Assembly (NCBI RefSeq): GCF_940670765.1
Contig: NZ_CALNVW010000010.1
Location: forward strand, 186,001-250,000
Reading direction: 5' to 3'
From: Streptomyces sp. A 4/2
GTDB lineage: Bacteria; Actinomycetota; Actinomycetes; Streptomycetales; Streptomycetaceae
Length of the DNA: 64,000 nt
Both the position numbers and the translations under genes were made by a program. The notes beneath the pieces were generated by a model. The model was given only the letters and a program-made list of their open reading frames with translations. It did no database searches and was not told where the DNA came from. Shown in pieces: positions 40,871 to 51,954 of this stretch; the stretch's first letter is position 1, and each line of letters begins with the position of its first letter.

Positions 40871-42018
40871 ACCGGGGTACCTCCCGAAGGGGGATGCGGG
40901 GGCATCGGAGGTACCGGGGGCGTTCCCTGCTCGTACGCGCCGGGAGCATCGGACACCGGCGGAGCGTCCTGGGGGCTGCCGGGTTCCGGCGCTCCGTAGG
41001 GCGAGCGTGCGCCGTCCGCGGCCGACAGCGCCTGCGCCTCACCGGGCGTGGGCGGCGGCGCCATCCCGGGCCCCACCTGCTGGTGAATGAGATCGTTCAC
41101 CACGCGCAGGGCGTACTTGGCCGACTCCGCCTTCTGGTAGTCCTCCAGGGCGTCCCCGTCGATCAGTTCGAGCTGACTGCGGATGAGGGAGAGCTGGTCG
41201 TGGCGGATCCCGCTGGTGGCCGCTTGAGTGTCCTCGGGGTGCTGGGCGAGGTGGAGGGCCCAGGCGGCCACCCCGCCGTGCTGAAGATGGAACTGGTAGA
41301 ACTCGATCTTCTGGGCCATCAGTTCGTGCTCGTTGCGCAGCTGGACCGCCTGCAACTCGTGTTCCTGCCGCAGCTGCTGCATCCGGTACTCGTGCTCCGG
41401 GGCGAGCATCTCGTTCTCGTACCGCAGATCCCGTTTGCGGCGCCGGTGGGCGATCGCCTCGTCGTCCAGGCGCATCCGGACCGTGCAGGTGACCTGGATG
41501 CCGATACCGGCGGCGAAGTCGACCGTCTGCAGCTCCTTCTGCACGGCGGCCTCGGCACCGGCACTGTCCTCGATCGGGTAACGGCGGCCGACCGGCCGGG
41601 CGAGCTGCTGCAGCTCCCTGGTGAGCCGGGTCGGTACATCGCGTTCGCCGGAGGTCACGAAGCGGATCGGGTCGGCGACCCGCCACGTCAGATCGGCGCT
41701 CACCCCGAAGGAGAACGCGTCGTCGTCGCTGGGCAGTTGCACCTCCAGCTGGACGCTGTGGCTGCCCATGTCCACTTCGTACACCGAGGTGTAGCGGCGG
41801 TTCGCGGCCTCCGAGCGGGTGGGCCGGTGCGGCGGCAGGAAGGCGTCGTACCCGCCCTTGGCCGTGGTGAAGACCAGCGCGTGGTCGATCGCGGTCATCG
41901 GCCTGCGGGCCGTGTAGTCGAAACGCGACATGGGCCGGTAGGTGAGCACGGGGTCGATCAGATGGCTGTGCCGGTCGGCGTTCTGCTGCCACTCCGGCTG
42001 ACGGCGGAAGTCCGCCAT
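40867..42018 (-). CDS. SPFH/band 7-like coiled-coil protein
   Basis: Not a characterised gene. In the 383-residue product residues 20-165 look like an SPFH/PHB domain (VYEVDMGSHSVQLEVQLPSDD, FSFGVSADLTWRVADPIRFV, then a helix and FAAGIGIQVTCTVRMRL). Residues 165-235 form a charged coiled coil rich in EHE and QLR, and residues 315-383 are a Pro-rich tail. SPFH proteins form membrane-associated rings and often hold proteases; here it may organise the DUF5706 effector and M48 protease. No N-terminal membrane helix is seen. ATG 42018 follows GAGGAG. Confidence 0.68.
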   Translation of the reverse strand: MADFRRQPEWQQNADRHSHLIDPVLTYRPMSRFDYTARRPMTAIDHALVFTTAKGGYDAFLPPHRPTRSEAANRRYTSVYEVDMGSHSVQLEVQLPSDDDAFSFGVSADLTWRVADPIRFVTSGERDVPTRLTRELQQLARPVGRRYPIEDSAGAEAAVQKELQTVDFAAGIGIQVTCTVRMRLDDEAIAHRRRKRDLRYENEMLAPEHEYRMQQLRQEHELQAVQLRNEHELMAQKIEFYQFHLQHGGVAAWALHLAQHPEDTQAATSGIRHDQLSLIRSQLELIDGDALEDYQKAESAKYALRVVNDLIHQQVGPGMAPPPTPGEAQALSAADGARSPYGAPEPGSPQDAPPVSDAPGAYEQGTPPVPPMPPHPPSGGTPV

Positions 42019-42083
42019 GTGGGTCAACTCCTCAACGGATCTGGTGGGGAAGACGGAAAACGTGGGGTGACGGCGGGGATGGA

Positions 42084-42170
42084 TCAAGGACTCCGGGGGC
42101 CAAGGACTCGGGAGGTCAAGGACTCCGGGGTCAGGAACTCTGAGGGTCAGGAACTCTGCGGGTCGAGGAC
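42084..42170 (-). repeat. 15-16 bp degenerate repeats across the end of the NTPase gene
   Basis: Six units such as TCAAGGACTCCGGGG and TCAGGAACTCTGAGGG run through the last codons of the NTPase-like gene (stop at 42147-42149) and into the gap before the SPFH-like gene. Confidence 0.7.
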
Positions 42171-44297
42171 CGACAGCAACCGGTCGGCGATCCGGGGGCG
42201 CTGCGGTGTGCCGTCCTCGGCGCGCAGCGTGCGCAGCAGGTGGTCCAGCCTGCCGCGGTCGGCGGCCGTGGTGACGAGCTCCGGAAGCAGCAGGGCCAGT
42301 GCCTGTCCGGCGTCGGCCCGGCGCTCACCCGCATACAGCCAGGTCCGCAGGGCGTCCAGCGCCGCCTTGGTGTGCGCGCGGTCGCCCAGGGCGGTGTGCC
42401 ACAGCGTGGCCAGGTCGCGGGCCGGGCCCGCGTCGTAGACGCCGGATTCGGCGTACCAGTCGATCAGGCTGCCCTCTTCGGTGTTGTCGCAGGCGCGTAC
42501 GAAGGCGGCGAGAGCGAGGTTGCGGACCGGAGCGGTGTCCTGGAGCAGCCTGACCAGCTCGGCGAGCATTTCGCCACGATTTCCGCCGGAGAGCAGCAGG
42601 GCGGTGGATTCCGTGAGGTTGCTGCTCTCCGCCGCGCTGCTCTCCTCGGCCCTGGCACGGGCGGCGAGCGCCTGCAGCGCGGGCGCGGCCAGGTCCTGGC
42701 GGACCGGGGCGAGCAGTGCGAACGCCCGGATGGCGGTCCAGCGGCGGGCCCAGTTGGTGTCGCTGCACCACTGCGTCAGCAGCCGCAGGATCGCCGGTGC
42801 CTCCAGCAGCTGGGCCAGGGTCAGGGCGTTTGCCGCCGTCACCCGGGGCCCGAAGGATGGGGAGAGCGCCCACCCGTCGATCAGGGCCGCCATCGCGGAG
42901 GGCAGATCGGCGGTCGCCAGCATCGCGACCGCGGCTGCCGCACGGGTACGGACCAGCGGACGGCGGTCCCGAGCGAGCTGTTTCAGCCAGTCCACCAGGG
43001 CGGGGCGCGCCGAGGGGTGGCCGGTCCACACCTCGGTGAGCAGGGTGTGCGCCGTCCGCGGCTCCCGGAAGTGCGCCAGATACTGCGGGACGGGTCCCCA
43101 GTCGGTCGGTTCGTTACGGGTCGTGCCCTCGGCGCGGGCCAGGGCGAGCCGGTCGGCCGCCGACGGACCGAAGACGGGGATCGCGGGCTCCTGCTCGGGA
43201 TGCTGGAGACGCTGGAGGTTGACGAAGAGCCGGTCGCCGAGTTCGGCGGCCAGCACGTAGGGAGCGCCGTCGAAGACGGAGAGCGAGATCAGGAACGCCT
43301 TGTCCCGCAGGGCCAGTTCACCGTCCGGGGCGCTCAGCCAGTCGCGGCACTGCTTCTCCACCGCGTCGAGGCTGAAGCCCGCGAGCCGGGCGAGCGCCGC
43401 GGCGCTGCCGTCGTACGCGGCCAGCTGCTCGGCGAACCGGGCGGCCTCCGCACACCGGTGGTGGCCGTGCGCGAGGAAGTCCCGCACCGGTTCGAGCTCC
43501 AGCAGCCGCTCGGTCTCCGCGCCACCGGGCTCGCGGGCGGCGAGAAAGGCCCGCAGCACCTCCTCGGCGGGCGGCGGCTCCCAGCAGAAGGGCGTGACAC
43601 CGGGCAGATACCGGGGTGCTTCGACGGTGATCACCAGATAGCCGTCGTCGAACTGCTTGAGCCGGTCCACCGCCGCGTACAGATGGGTGTCCCGCAGTGG
43701 CCTGTTGCGGCTCAGCGGCATGTCGCACAGCACGTGCCCGCCGGGACCGGTGAGCTGGGCGGGCAGCGCCGAGGGGCCGGTCTCCGGCTGCAGGGCCCGG
43801 ACGGTGGGTACCCCCAGCCGGTCCAGCAGCATCAGCGCCGCTGTCCGGCGGCCGGTCGAGTGCGGACCCGACAGTACGAGGACCCGCTCGGCGCGCAGAC
43901 GCTGGAGCGCTGCGGCGAACGAGGGTCCCTCGACGAAGACACCGGACAGCCGGTCCAGTTCCCCGCGCGGGATCTCGCCCGAGGAGTGGACGGAACCGGT
44001 CGCGGAGGTGTGGTGGTGGATCTCGGTCTTGCCGCCCATGAAGACGTCGCCCGCGACCTGGCCGCCGGATACGCCGTGCTGTGCCCCGCCGACCAGGGAG
44101 CCGCCGAAGGAAGCGGCCGAGCCGAGGATGAACTCCGGTGCGTGCGCGAAGAGTTCGCGCTGCGCCGCGCGTGCCTCCTGTGCCTGCTCCTCCGGTTCGT
44201 GGGCCCCGTCCGGGCGGTGCTCACCGGGCTGCGGCGCGTCCGGCGCGGCTCCGCGCGGCTGACCGGGAAGGTGTGAGGGCTGGTCCGGTGTGTTCAC
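42147..44297 (-). CDS. NTPase-like protein with N-terminal signalling motif and alpha-solenoid
   Basis: Not a named gene. The 716-residue product has a Pro-Glu-Gln N-terminus, a Gly-rich motif at 64-89 (FGGSLV, QHGVSGG, GDV) shared with the cyclase, a His-rich turn, and an NTPase-like region (about 115-300). There VLVLSGPHSTGRRTAAL resembles Walker A, but the lysine is Arg150. Residues about 390-700 are Ala-Leu helical repeats like HEAT. The layout (motif, NTPase, repeats) resembles NLR/STAND receptors. GTG start overlaps the cyclase stop by 4 nt. Roles as sensor or switch are inferred. Confidence 0.72.
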   Translation of the reverse strand: MNTPDQPSHLPGQPRGAAPDAPQPGEHRPDGAHEPEEQAQEARAAQRELFAHAPEFILGSAASFGGSLVGGAQHGVSGGQVAGDVFMGGKTEIHHHTSATGSVHSSGEIPRGELDRLSGVFVEGPSFAAALQRLRAERVLVLSGPHSTGRRTAALMLLDRLGVPTVRALQPETGPSALPAQLTGPGGHVLCDMPLSRNRPLRDTHLYAAVDRLKQFDDGYLVITVEAPRYLPGVTPFCWEPPPAEEVLRAFLAAREPGGAETERLLELEPVRDFLAHGHHRCAEAARFAEQLAAYDGSAAALARLAGFSLDAVEKQCRDWLSAPDGELALRDKAFLISLSVFDGAPYVLAAELGDRLFVNLQRLQHPEQEPAIPVFGPSAADRLALARAEGTTRNEPTDWGPVPQYLAHFREPRTAHTLLTEVWTGHPSARPALVDWLKQLARDRRPLVRTRAAAAVAMLATADLPSAMAALIDGWALSPSFGPRVTAANALTLAQLLEAPAILRLLTQWCSDTNWARRWTAIRAFALLAPVRQDLAAPALQALAARARAEESSAAESSNLTESTALLLSGGNRGEMLAELVRLLQDTAPVRNLALAAFVRACDNTEEGSLIDWYAESGVYDAGPARDLATLWHTALGDRAHTKAALDALRTWLYAGERRADAGQALALLLPELVTTAADRGRLDHLLRTLRAEDGTPQRPRIADRLLSVLDPQSS
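44031..44108 (-). other. Shared Gly-rich motif, NTPase N-terminus (residues 64-89)
   Basis: Encodes FGGSLV, then QHGVSGG and GDV, matching the cyclase copy (44318-44395) at 20 of 26 residues and roughly three quarters of DNA bases by eye. Confidence 0.85.
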
Positions 44298-45121
44298 GCG
44301 CGCCCGGTCCGGTTGCTGCCGCCGAGGTGGACATCGCCGTTCACGGTGCCGCCCGACACCCCGTGCTGGTCACCGTTGACCAGGCTGCCACCGAACTGGG
44401 CGCCACCCGCACCGAAGTTGAAGACGGCGCCTCCGCGCCCCGCGGCCCCGACGGGCCGGGGCGCGGTGTCCTGGCCCGGCGCCGGGCGGTCCCCCGATCC
44501 GTCCGGCGCCGGTACCTCCGCCGTCCCGCCGTCCTGGTCCCGCGGGCCGGTGTCCGGCACCGGTCCGTGGAGCCAGGCCGCCAGCGGTCCGTTCTTGCTG
44601 GCGACCGTGATGGCGTGGAAGGCGTTCTTGGGGATGCCGGGATGGTCGTGGCGGACGATCCCGGCGTGCACGCTCTGCGAGACGCAGAGCGCGAAGTCGT
44701 CGGAGCGCTCGCGCAGGGCGGCGCGCAGTACCTCGGCGTCGAGCAGTCGGCAGGCGTGATTGAGGTCGGCGCCCACCCAGCCGTGCGGGTCGATCGCGAC
44801 GTACCCGGTGGCGACCACGGCGCGCAGCCGGATCTGTGCCGAGCTGGACGCCATCCTGTTCACCGAGCGCAACTGGACCGGCACCTCGGTGAGCAGCGCC
44901 CGCAGCAGCGCGGTCACCGACGCGTTGGCGTCGATCAGCTCCATGACGGAGTCACCGCGGTCGGCGCGCAGCCGGTACGTCTCGTCGATGCCGGCGCTCT
45001 CCAGGGCCCGGTCGGTGATGCCGTACAGCATGCGCCGCAGATAGGCCTGTTCGATGTCGTCCCGGTTGCTGTACTTCTCGATGTCCAGCAGCAGGATCGT
45101 CCGGCTCACGGGGTCGTTCAT
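44294..45121 (-). CDS. Class III nucleotide cyclase-like protein with C-terminal signalling motif
   Basis: Predicted cyclic-nucleotide synthase. In the 275-residue product residues 5-165 are a cyclase homology domain: RTILLLDIEKYSNRDD gives the first metal Asp (D13), and LRADRGDSVMELI gives the second (D57); VVATGYVAID and GADLNHACRLLDAEVLRAAL match later strands. A Pro-Gly linker leads to the Gly-rich motif at 243-268 near the C-terminus. Base specificity cannot be read here; a pyrimidine product would fit the DUF5706 neighbour. ATG 45121 follows GAGAGGTG; the stop overlaps the NTPase start. Confidence 0.8.
   Translation of the reverse strand: MNDPVSRTILLLDIEKYSNRDDIEQAYLRRMLYGITDRALESAGIDETYRLRADRGDSVMELIDANASVTALLRALLTEVPVQLRSVNRMASSSAQIRLRAVVATGYVAIDPHGWVGADLNHACRLLDAEVLRAALRERSDDFALCVSQSVHAGIVRHDHPGIPKNAFHAITVASKNGPLAAWLHGPVPDTGPRDQDGGTAEVPAPDGSGDRPAPGQDTAPRPVGAAGRGGAVFNFGAGGAQFGGSLVNGDQHGVSGGTVNGDVHLGGSNRTGRA
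44318..44395 (-). other. Shared Gly-rich motif, cyclase C-terminus (residues 243-268)
   Basis: Encodes the second copy of the motif found in the NTPase-like protein, placed just before the cyclase C-terminus. Confidence 0.85.
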
Positions 45122-45269
45122 GGGCACCTCTCGGGTGGTCTGCGGGCCTGGGCGGCGATGGGCTTCCGGCCTGGGCAACAGCTTCGGGTCCGCGGGCGTG
45201 GAGCAGTGAGGGCAGATGACGCACTCGGAGTGTGACCGTGTGCACAGAGTGGCTCCGGGTGACTCGTGC

Positions 45270-46019
45270 TCACTCCCGGTCAGGGATTCCAGCACCGGGG
45301 CCCTTCGCGCCGGGCGGCCCGGCGCGGGCGATCCGGCGCAGCACATCCGGCCGGGTGATCACCAGGGTCCGTCGCCCGGTGACCACGGCGCCGCGCTCGC
45401 GCAGCTCTTTCAGCAGCCGCTGCACCATCTCCCGCGAGGCACCGACGGAACCGGCGAGTTCCTGCTTGCTCAGGGGTACGGCCAGCTCGATGCCCTCGTC
45501 GGTGCGCCGCCCGTGCGTACGGGCGAGGTCGAGCAGCAGCACCGCGAAGCGTTCCCGTACATGCAGGGAGGCGAATTCGAGCCGTCGCCGGTCCGCCGCG
45601 CGAGTACGGTCCGACGCCAGTGCGAGGAGCGCGAAGGACGTGGCCGGGGAGCGGCCGAGGAGCCCGGTGAAGCGCTCGTGCTCGACGGCCAGGGCGCGGA
45701 CCGGTTCCAGGGCGGTCACCGTCGCCGAGCGCGGGCGGCCGGTCAGCGCGGCGGATTCGCCGATGACGTCGCCGGGGCCGCGCAGGGCGAGCAGGGCCTC
45801 GTAGCCGTTGGCCGCCGAGGCGGTGACCTTCGTCCAGCCGGTCAGGATGAACAGGACGTGCGAGGACGGTTCGTTCTGGTGGAGAAGGACCACTCTGGGC
45901 GCGAAGGCCAGTTCGTGGCCGAGTGCGAGCAGCGCTGCCCGTTCCTCGCCCTCCAGCCGGGCCAGGAACGGCACACGGTCGTCCAGCCCCCCGTCGCCGG
46001 GTAGGTGCGCTGCTGTCAT
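45270..46019 (-). CDS. Crp/Fnr family cyclic-nucleotide-binding regulator
   Basis: Transcription factor with a cNMP-binding domain (about residues 15-130, including LRGPGDVIGESAALTGRPRSATVTAL where the phosphate-binding loop lies) and a Crp-type winged helix (VPLSKQELAGSVGASREMVQRLLKEL). The 249-residue product is of normal length. It lies first in the island, 148 bp before the cyclase on the same strand, so it may sense the cyclase product and control the island. The known Streptomyces Crp is usually elsewhere, so this is probably a paralogue. Confidence 0.88.
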   Translation of the reverse strand: MTAAHLPGDGGLDDRVPFLARLEGEERAALLALGHELAFAPRVVLLHQNEPSSHVLFILTGWTKVTASAANGYEALLALRGPGDVIGESAALTGRPRSATVTALEPVRALAVEHERFTGLLGRSPATSFALLALASDRTRAADRRRLEFASLHVRERFAVLLLDLARTHGRRTDEGIELAVPLSKQELAGSVGASREMVQRLLKELRERGAVVTGRRTLVITRPDVLRRIARAGPPGAKGPGAGIPDRE

Positions 46020-46181
46020 GTCGGCCCCCGAATCAGCACAGCGGATCGATCAACGTAGCGGACCGGGCGGCGGTCCGGGACCGGACCGCCCGGATTGCCG
46101 CCGCGCCGCCGGTCCGGCTGTGGGAGAACGGCCGAGGGCCGGCGCGAAGGGCCCGGCGTGTTGTGGTCCAGGGCATTTGTT

Positions 46182-46210
46182 TTGACCGCAGTCGGTGAGG
46201 TAGGTACGCT
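46182..46210 (+). promoter_or_regulatory. Promoter of the str operon
   Basis: TTGACC (46182-46187), 17-bp spacer, TACGCT (46205-46210), about 195 nt before rpsL. The 46020-46404 gap holds this promoter, a 10-bp palindrome around 46069-46090 near the divergent crp-like gene, a CCGCCG/CGGCGG hairpin at 46302-46315 and the leader element at 46330. Confidence 0.7.
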
Positions 46211-46329
46211 CTGACCTTGTGCCTGGGGTGTGCCCTGGCTCCTGTGCGTGTCTTCAACCGCATGACGAGTCCTTGAGCGGCCACCGCAATCTGCGCTCTT
46301 TCCGCCGTTCGGCGGAGGTCCGCAGTATT

Positions 46330-46357
46330 CGACACACCCGACCGCGTGGGTCGGAGA
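46330..46357 (+). promoter_or_regulatory. Leader element shared with the S10 operon
   Basis: CGACAC, then a hairpin with 7-bp arms CCCGACC / GGGTCGG and a GCGT loop, then AGA, 47 nt before rpsL. The same 28 nt with one mismatch is at 60962-60989 before rpsJ. Confidence 0.85.
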
Positions 46358-46404
46358 TGTTCCAGGTTAGTTTCACTACACGGCACACAGAAACCGGAGA
46401 AGTA

Positions 46405-46776
46405 GTGCCTACGATCCAGCAGCTGGTCCGGAAGGGCCGGCAGGACAAGGTCGAGAAGAACAAGACCCCCGCGCTCGAGGGCTCGCCCCAGCGTCGTGGC
46501 GTCTGCACGCGTGTCTTCACGACCACCCCGAAGAAGCCCAACTCGGCGCTCCGTAAGGTCGCGCGTGTTCGCCTGACCTCCGGCATCGAGGTCACGGCCT
46601 ACATCCCGGGTGAGGGACACAACCTGCAGGAGCACTCCATCGTGCTCGTGCGTGGTGGCCGTGTGAAGGACCTGCCTGGTGTTCGCTACAAGATCATCCG
46701 CGGTTCCCTCGACACCCAGGGTGTCAAGAACCGCAAGCAGGCCCGCAGCCGCTACGGCGCCAAGAAGGAGAAGTAA
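46405..46776 (+). CDS. rpsL: 30S ribosomal protein S12
   Basis: Decoding-centre protein. The 123-residue product has [13 protein letters not shown] with K43 and GRVKDLPG with K88, both wild type at the positions that mutate to streptomycin resistance, so a sensitive S12 is encoded. GTG start with GGAGAAG upstream. rpsG follows after 2 nt, as in the standard str operon. Confidence 0.98.
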   Translation: MPTIQQLVRKGRQDKVEKNKTPALEGSPQRRGVCTRVFTTTPKKPNSALRKVARVRLTSGIEVTAYIPGEGHNLQEHSIVLVRGGRVKDLPGVRYKIIRGSLDTQGVKNRKQARSRYGAKKEK

Positions 46777-46778
46777 GA

Positions 46779-47249
46779 ATGCCTCGTAAGGGCCCCGCCC
46801 CGAAGCGCCCGGTCATCATTGACCCGGTCTATGGTTCTCCTCTTGTCACCTCGCTGATCAACAAGATCCTGCTCAACGGCAAGCGTTCCACTGCCGAGCG
46901 GATCGTGTACGGCGCCATGGAAGGCCTCCGCGAGAAGACCGGCGCAGACCCGGTCATCACGCTGAAGCGCGCGCTTGAGAACGTCAAGCCGTCGCTCGAG
47001 GTCAAGTCCCGCCGTGTCGGTGGCGCCACCTACCAGGTGCCGATCGAGGTCAAGCCCGGTCGTGCCGCCACCCTCGCCCTGCGCTGGGTCGTCGGTTACT
47101 CCCGCGCCCGTCGCGAGAAGACGATGACGGAGCGGCTCACCAACGAGCTGCTCGACGCCTCCAACGGTCTTGGCGCTGCCGTCAAGAAGCGCGAGGACAC
47201 CCACAAGATGGCCGAGTCCAACAAGGCCTTCGCGCACTACCGCTGGTAG
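46779..47249 (+). CDS. rpsG: 30S ribosomal protein S7
   Basis: Primary binder of the 3' domain of 16S rRNA, near the E and P sites; in other bacteria it represses the str operon. The 156-residue product begins [20 protein letters not shown] and has [16 protein letters not shown] and [18 protein letters not shown] start with AAGGAG within the end of rpsL. fusA begins 38 bp downstream. Confidence 0.98.
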   Translation: MPRKGPAPKRPVIIDPVYGSPLVTSLINKILLNGKRSTAERIVYGAMEGLREKTGADPVITLKRALENVKPSLEVKSRRVGGATYQVPIEVKPGRAATLALRWVVGYSRARREKTMTERLTNELLDASNGLGAAVKKREDTHKMAESNKAFAHYRW

Positions 47250-47287
47250 TCGCTACCCACATCGAGACCGAGAGAAGATTGAGCCTT

Positions 47288-49417
<2,130 letters not shown>

Positions 49418-49458
49418 CTCTTCCGAGTCCACGCTTTAGGCTTGTCACCGGAGCCACT

Positions 49459-49491
49459 GGGGCATTCGGCGCGTAATGCGCCGAATGCCCC
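49459..49491 (+). other. Strong hairpin between fusA and tuf
   Basis: 14-bp perfect stem GGGGCATTCGGCGC / GCGCCGAATGCCCC with a GTAAT loop. It could attenuate read-through from fusA to tuf or act as a processing or control element; no T-run follows. Confidence 0.8.
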
Positions 49492-49567
49492 GGGCCCCGG
49501 CATCCCAGCAAAGATCACCTGGCGCCGATGAAGCAAGGCGTACAGAACCACTCCGCAGGAGGACCCA

Positions 49568-50761
<1,194 letters not shown>

Positions 50762-50803
50762 TTACTTGACGGTCTGACCTGGTAGCTCCGCACCAGAGCA
50801 CCG

Positions 50804-50849
50804 AGAAGGGCCCCCGGCCCGCCGTTCGCGGCGGACCGGGGGCCCTTCT
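50804..50849 (+). terminator. Terminator after tuf
   Basis: Stem AGAAGGGCCCCCGG / CCGGGGGCCCTTCT extended inward by CGCCG-TTCG-CGGCG with one mismatch. It also separates tuf from the convergent deacetylase gene. Confidence 0.9.
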
Positions 50850-50883
50850 GCGTTGCCCGCGACTGTCTGGCCGGGGCGGTCGG

Positions 50884-51792
50884 CTACCGGGTGTAGGGGA
50901 GGACGAATTCGTAGTCCTGCGCGAGGAGTTGCGGCAGGTAGTCGGCGACGGCCTGAACGGTCTGGTCGCGGTTGCCGCCGCCGTCGTGCTGGAGGATGAC
51001 GCTGCCCGGCGAGGCCCCGGTCAGTACCGCCTGCTCGATCTTGGACACTCCGGGACGCGCCCAGTCGTTGGTGTCGATGTTCCAGCCCAGCGGCTCCATG
51101 CCGAGGTCCGCGCAGATCGCCAGGGACTCCGCGTTCCAGTCGCCGTAGGGCGCGCGGCACCAGCGCGGGGGAGCGCCCAGGGTCTTCTCGATGATCTCGC
51201 TGGTGCGGCCCAGTTGGTCCCTGACCTGAGCGCCGGAGAGCTTGGTGAGCTGGGGATGGGTGTACGAGTGGTTGGCGATCTGGTGGCCCTCGGCGGAGAC
51301 GGCGTGGAGCAGTTCGGGGAACGCGGTGGCGTTCTCGCCGATGACGAAGAACGTCGCCCGGATCCGGTACTTGCGCAGCACCGCCAGGACCTGCGGGGTG
51401 TTCACCGGGTGCGGGCCGTCGTCGAAGGTGAGCGCGATCCTGCGGCCCTTCGGGGCGGGGAGGACGTACTCCGCCGACGTACGGACCTGGGCGTGCGCCG
51501 GGGGCACCCCCATGGAGCTGTCGCCCGCGATGGCCCGCAGCCGGAAGTGCTCGGGGTTCTGTCGTACCCCGGGCCGTACGGCGGCGGGGCCCGCGGCTCC
51601 GGTCACGGGAGCACTCGGGGTGGGTGTCGCCGAGGGCGTTCCGCTGCCCTTGGGGCCGGGGGTTCCCCGGGAGGCCCCCCGGTCCGGAGCGATGTTCAGG
51701 ACGTCCGTGGCGAAGGCCGCGCACATCACGCCGGTGGCGATGGCGGCGGTCAGGAATTGCCTTCGTGATTTTGTGTGATGATCTGATTGCAT
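50884..51792 (-). CDS. Tat-exported polysaccharide deacetylase (NodB domain)
   Basis: Predicted exported carbohydrate esterase 4 family enzyme removing acetyl groups from peptidoglycan or chitin-like sugars. The 302-residue product has SRR at residues 9-11 and a hydrophobic stretch as a Tat-like signal, then a Pro-Ser-Thr linker. The NodB domain shows TFDDGPHP (D124, D125), metal histidines in HSYTH (H175, H179) and RAPYGDWN, all intact. ATG 51792. It converges on tuf and follows the PIG-L gene by 163 bp. Confidence 0.9.
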   Translation of the reverse strand: MQSDHHTKSRRQFLTAAIATGVMCAAFATDVLNIAPDRGASRGTPGPKGSGTPSATPTPSAPVTGAAGPAAVRPGVRQNPEHFRLRAIAGDSSMGVPPAHAQVRTSAEYVLPAPKGRRIALTFDDGPHPVNTPQVLAVLRKYRIRATFFVIGENATAFPELLHAVSAEGHQIANHSYTHPQLTKLSGAQVRDQLGRTSEIIEKTLGAPPRWCRAPYGDWNAESLAICADLGMEPLGWNIDTNDWARPGVSKIEQAVLTGASPGSVILQHDGGGNRDQTVQAVADYLPQLLAQDYEFVLPYTR

Positions 51793-51954
51793 GCCTATGG
51801 CGATGCCACAGAGCTGTCCCTGGATGTCGAAGCCGCGCCCACCGGGGTCCGGGAGATCACCCGATGGGCGCTGTGGTCGTACGCGGTCGGCCCAAGGCGG
51901 GACCGGCTCCGTCGGCCGGACCCCGCGAGCCGGGCGGGGCCTTCGGGACGCGGT

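Noticed and set aside
46069..46090. 10-bp palindrome GGCGGTCCGG/CCGGACCGCC as a Crp operator
   Set aside because: Does not resemble the TGTGA-type Crp half-site, and GC-rich palindromes are common in this background.
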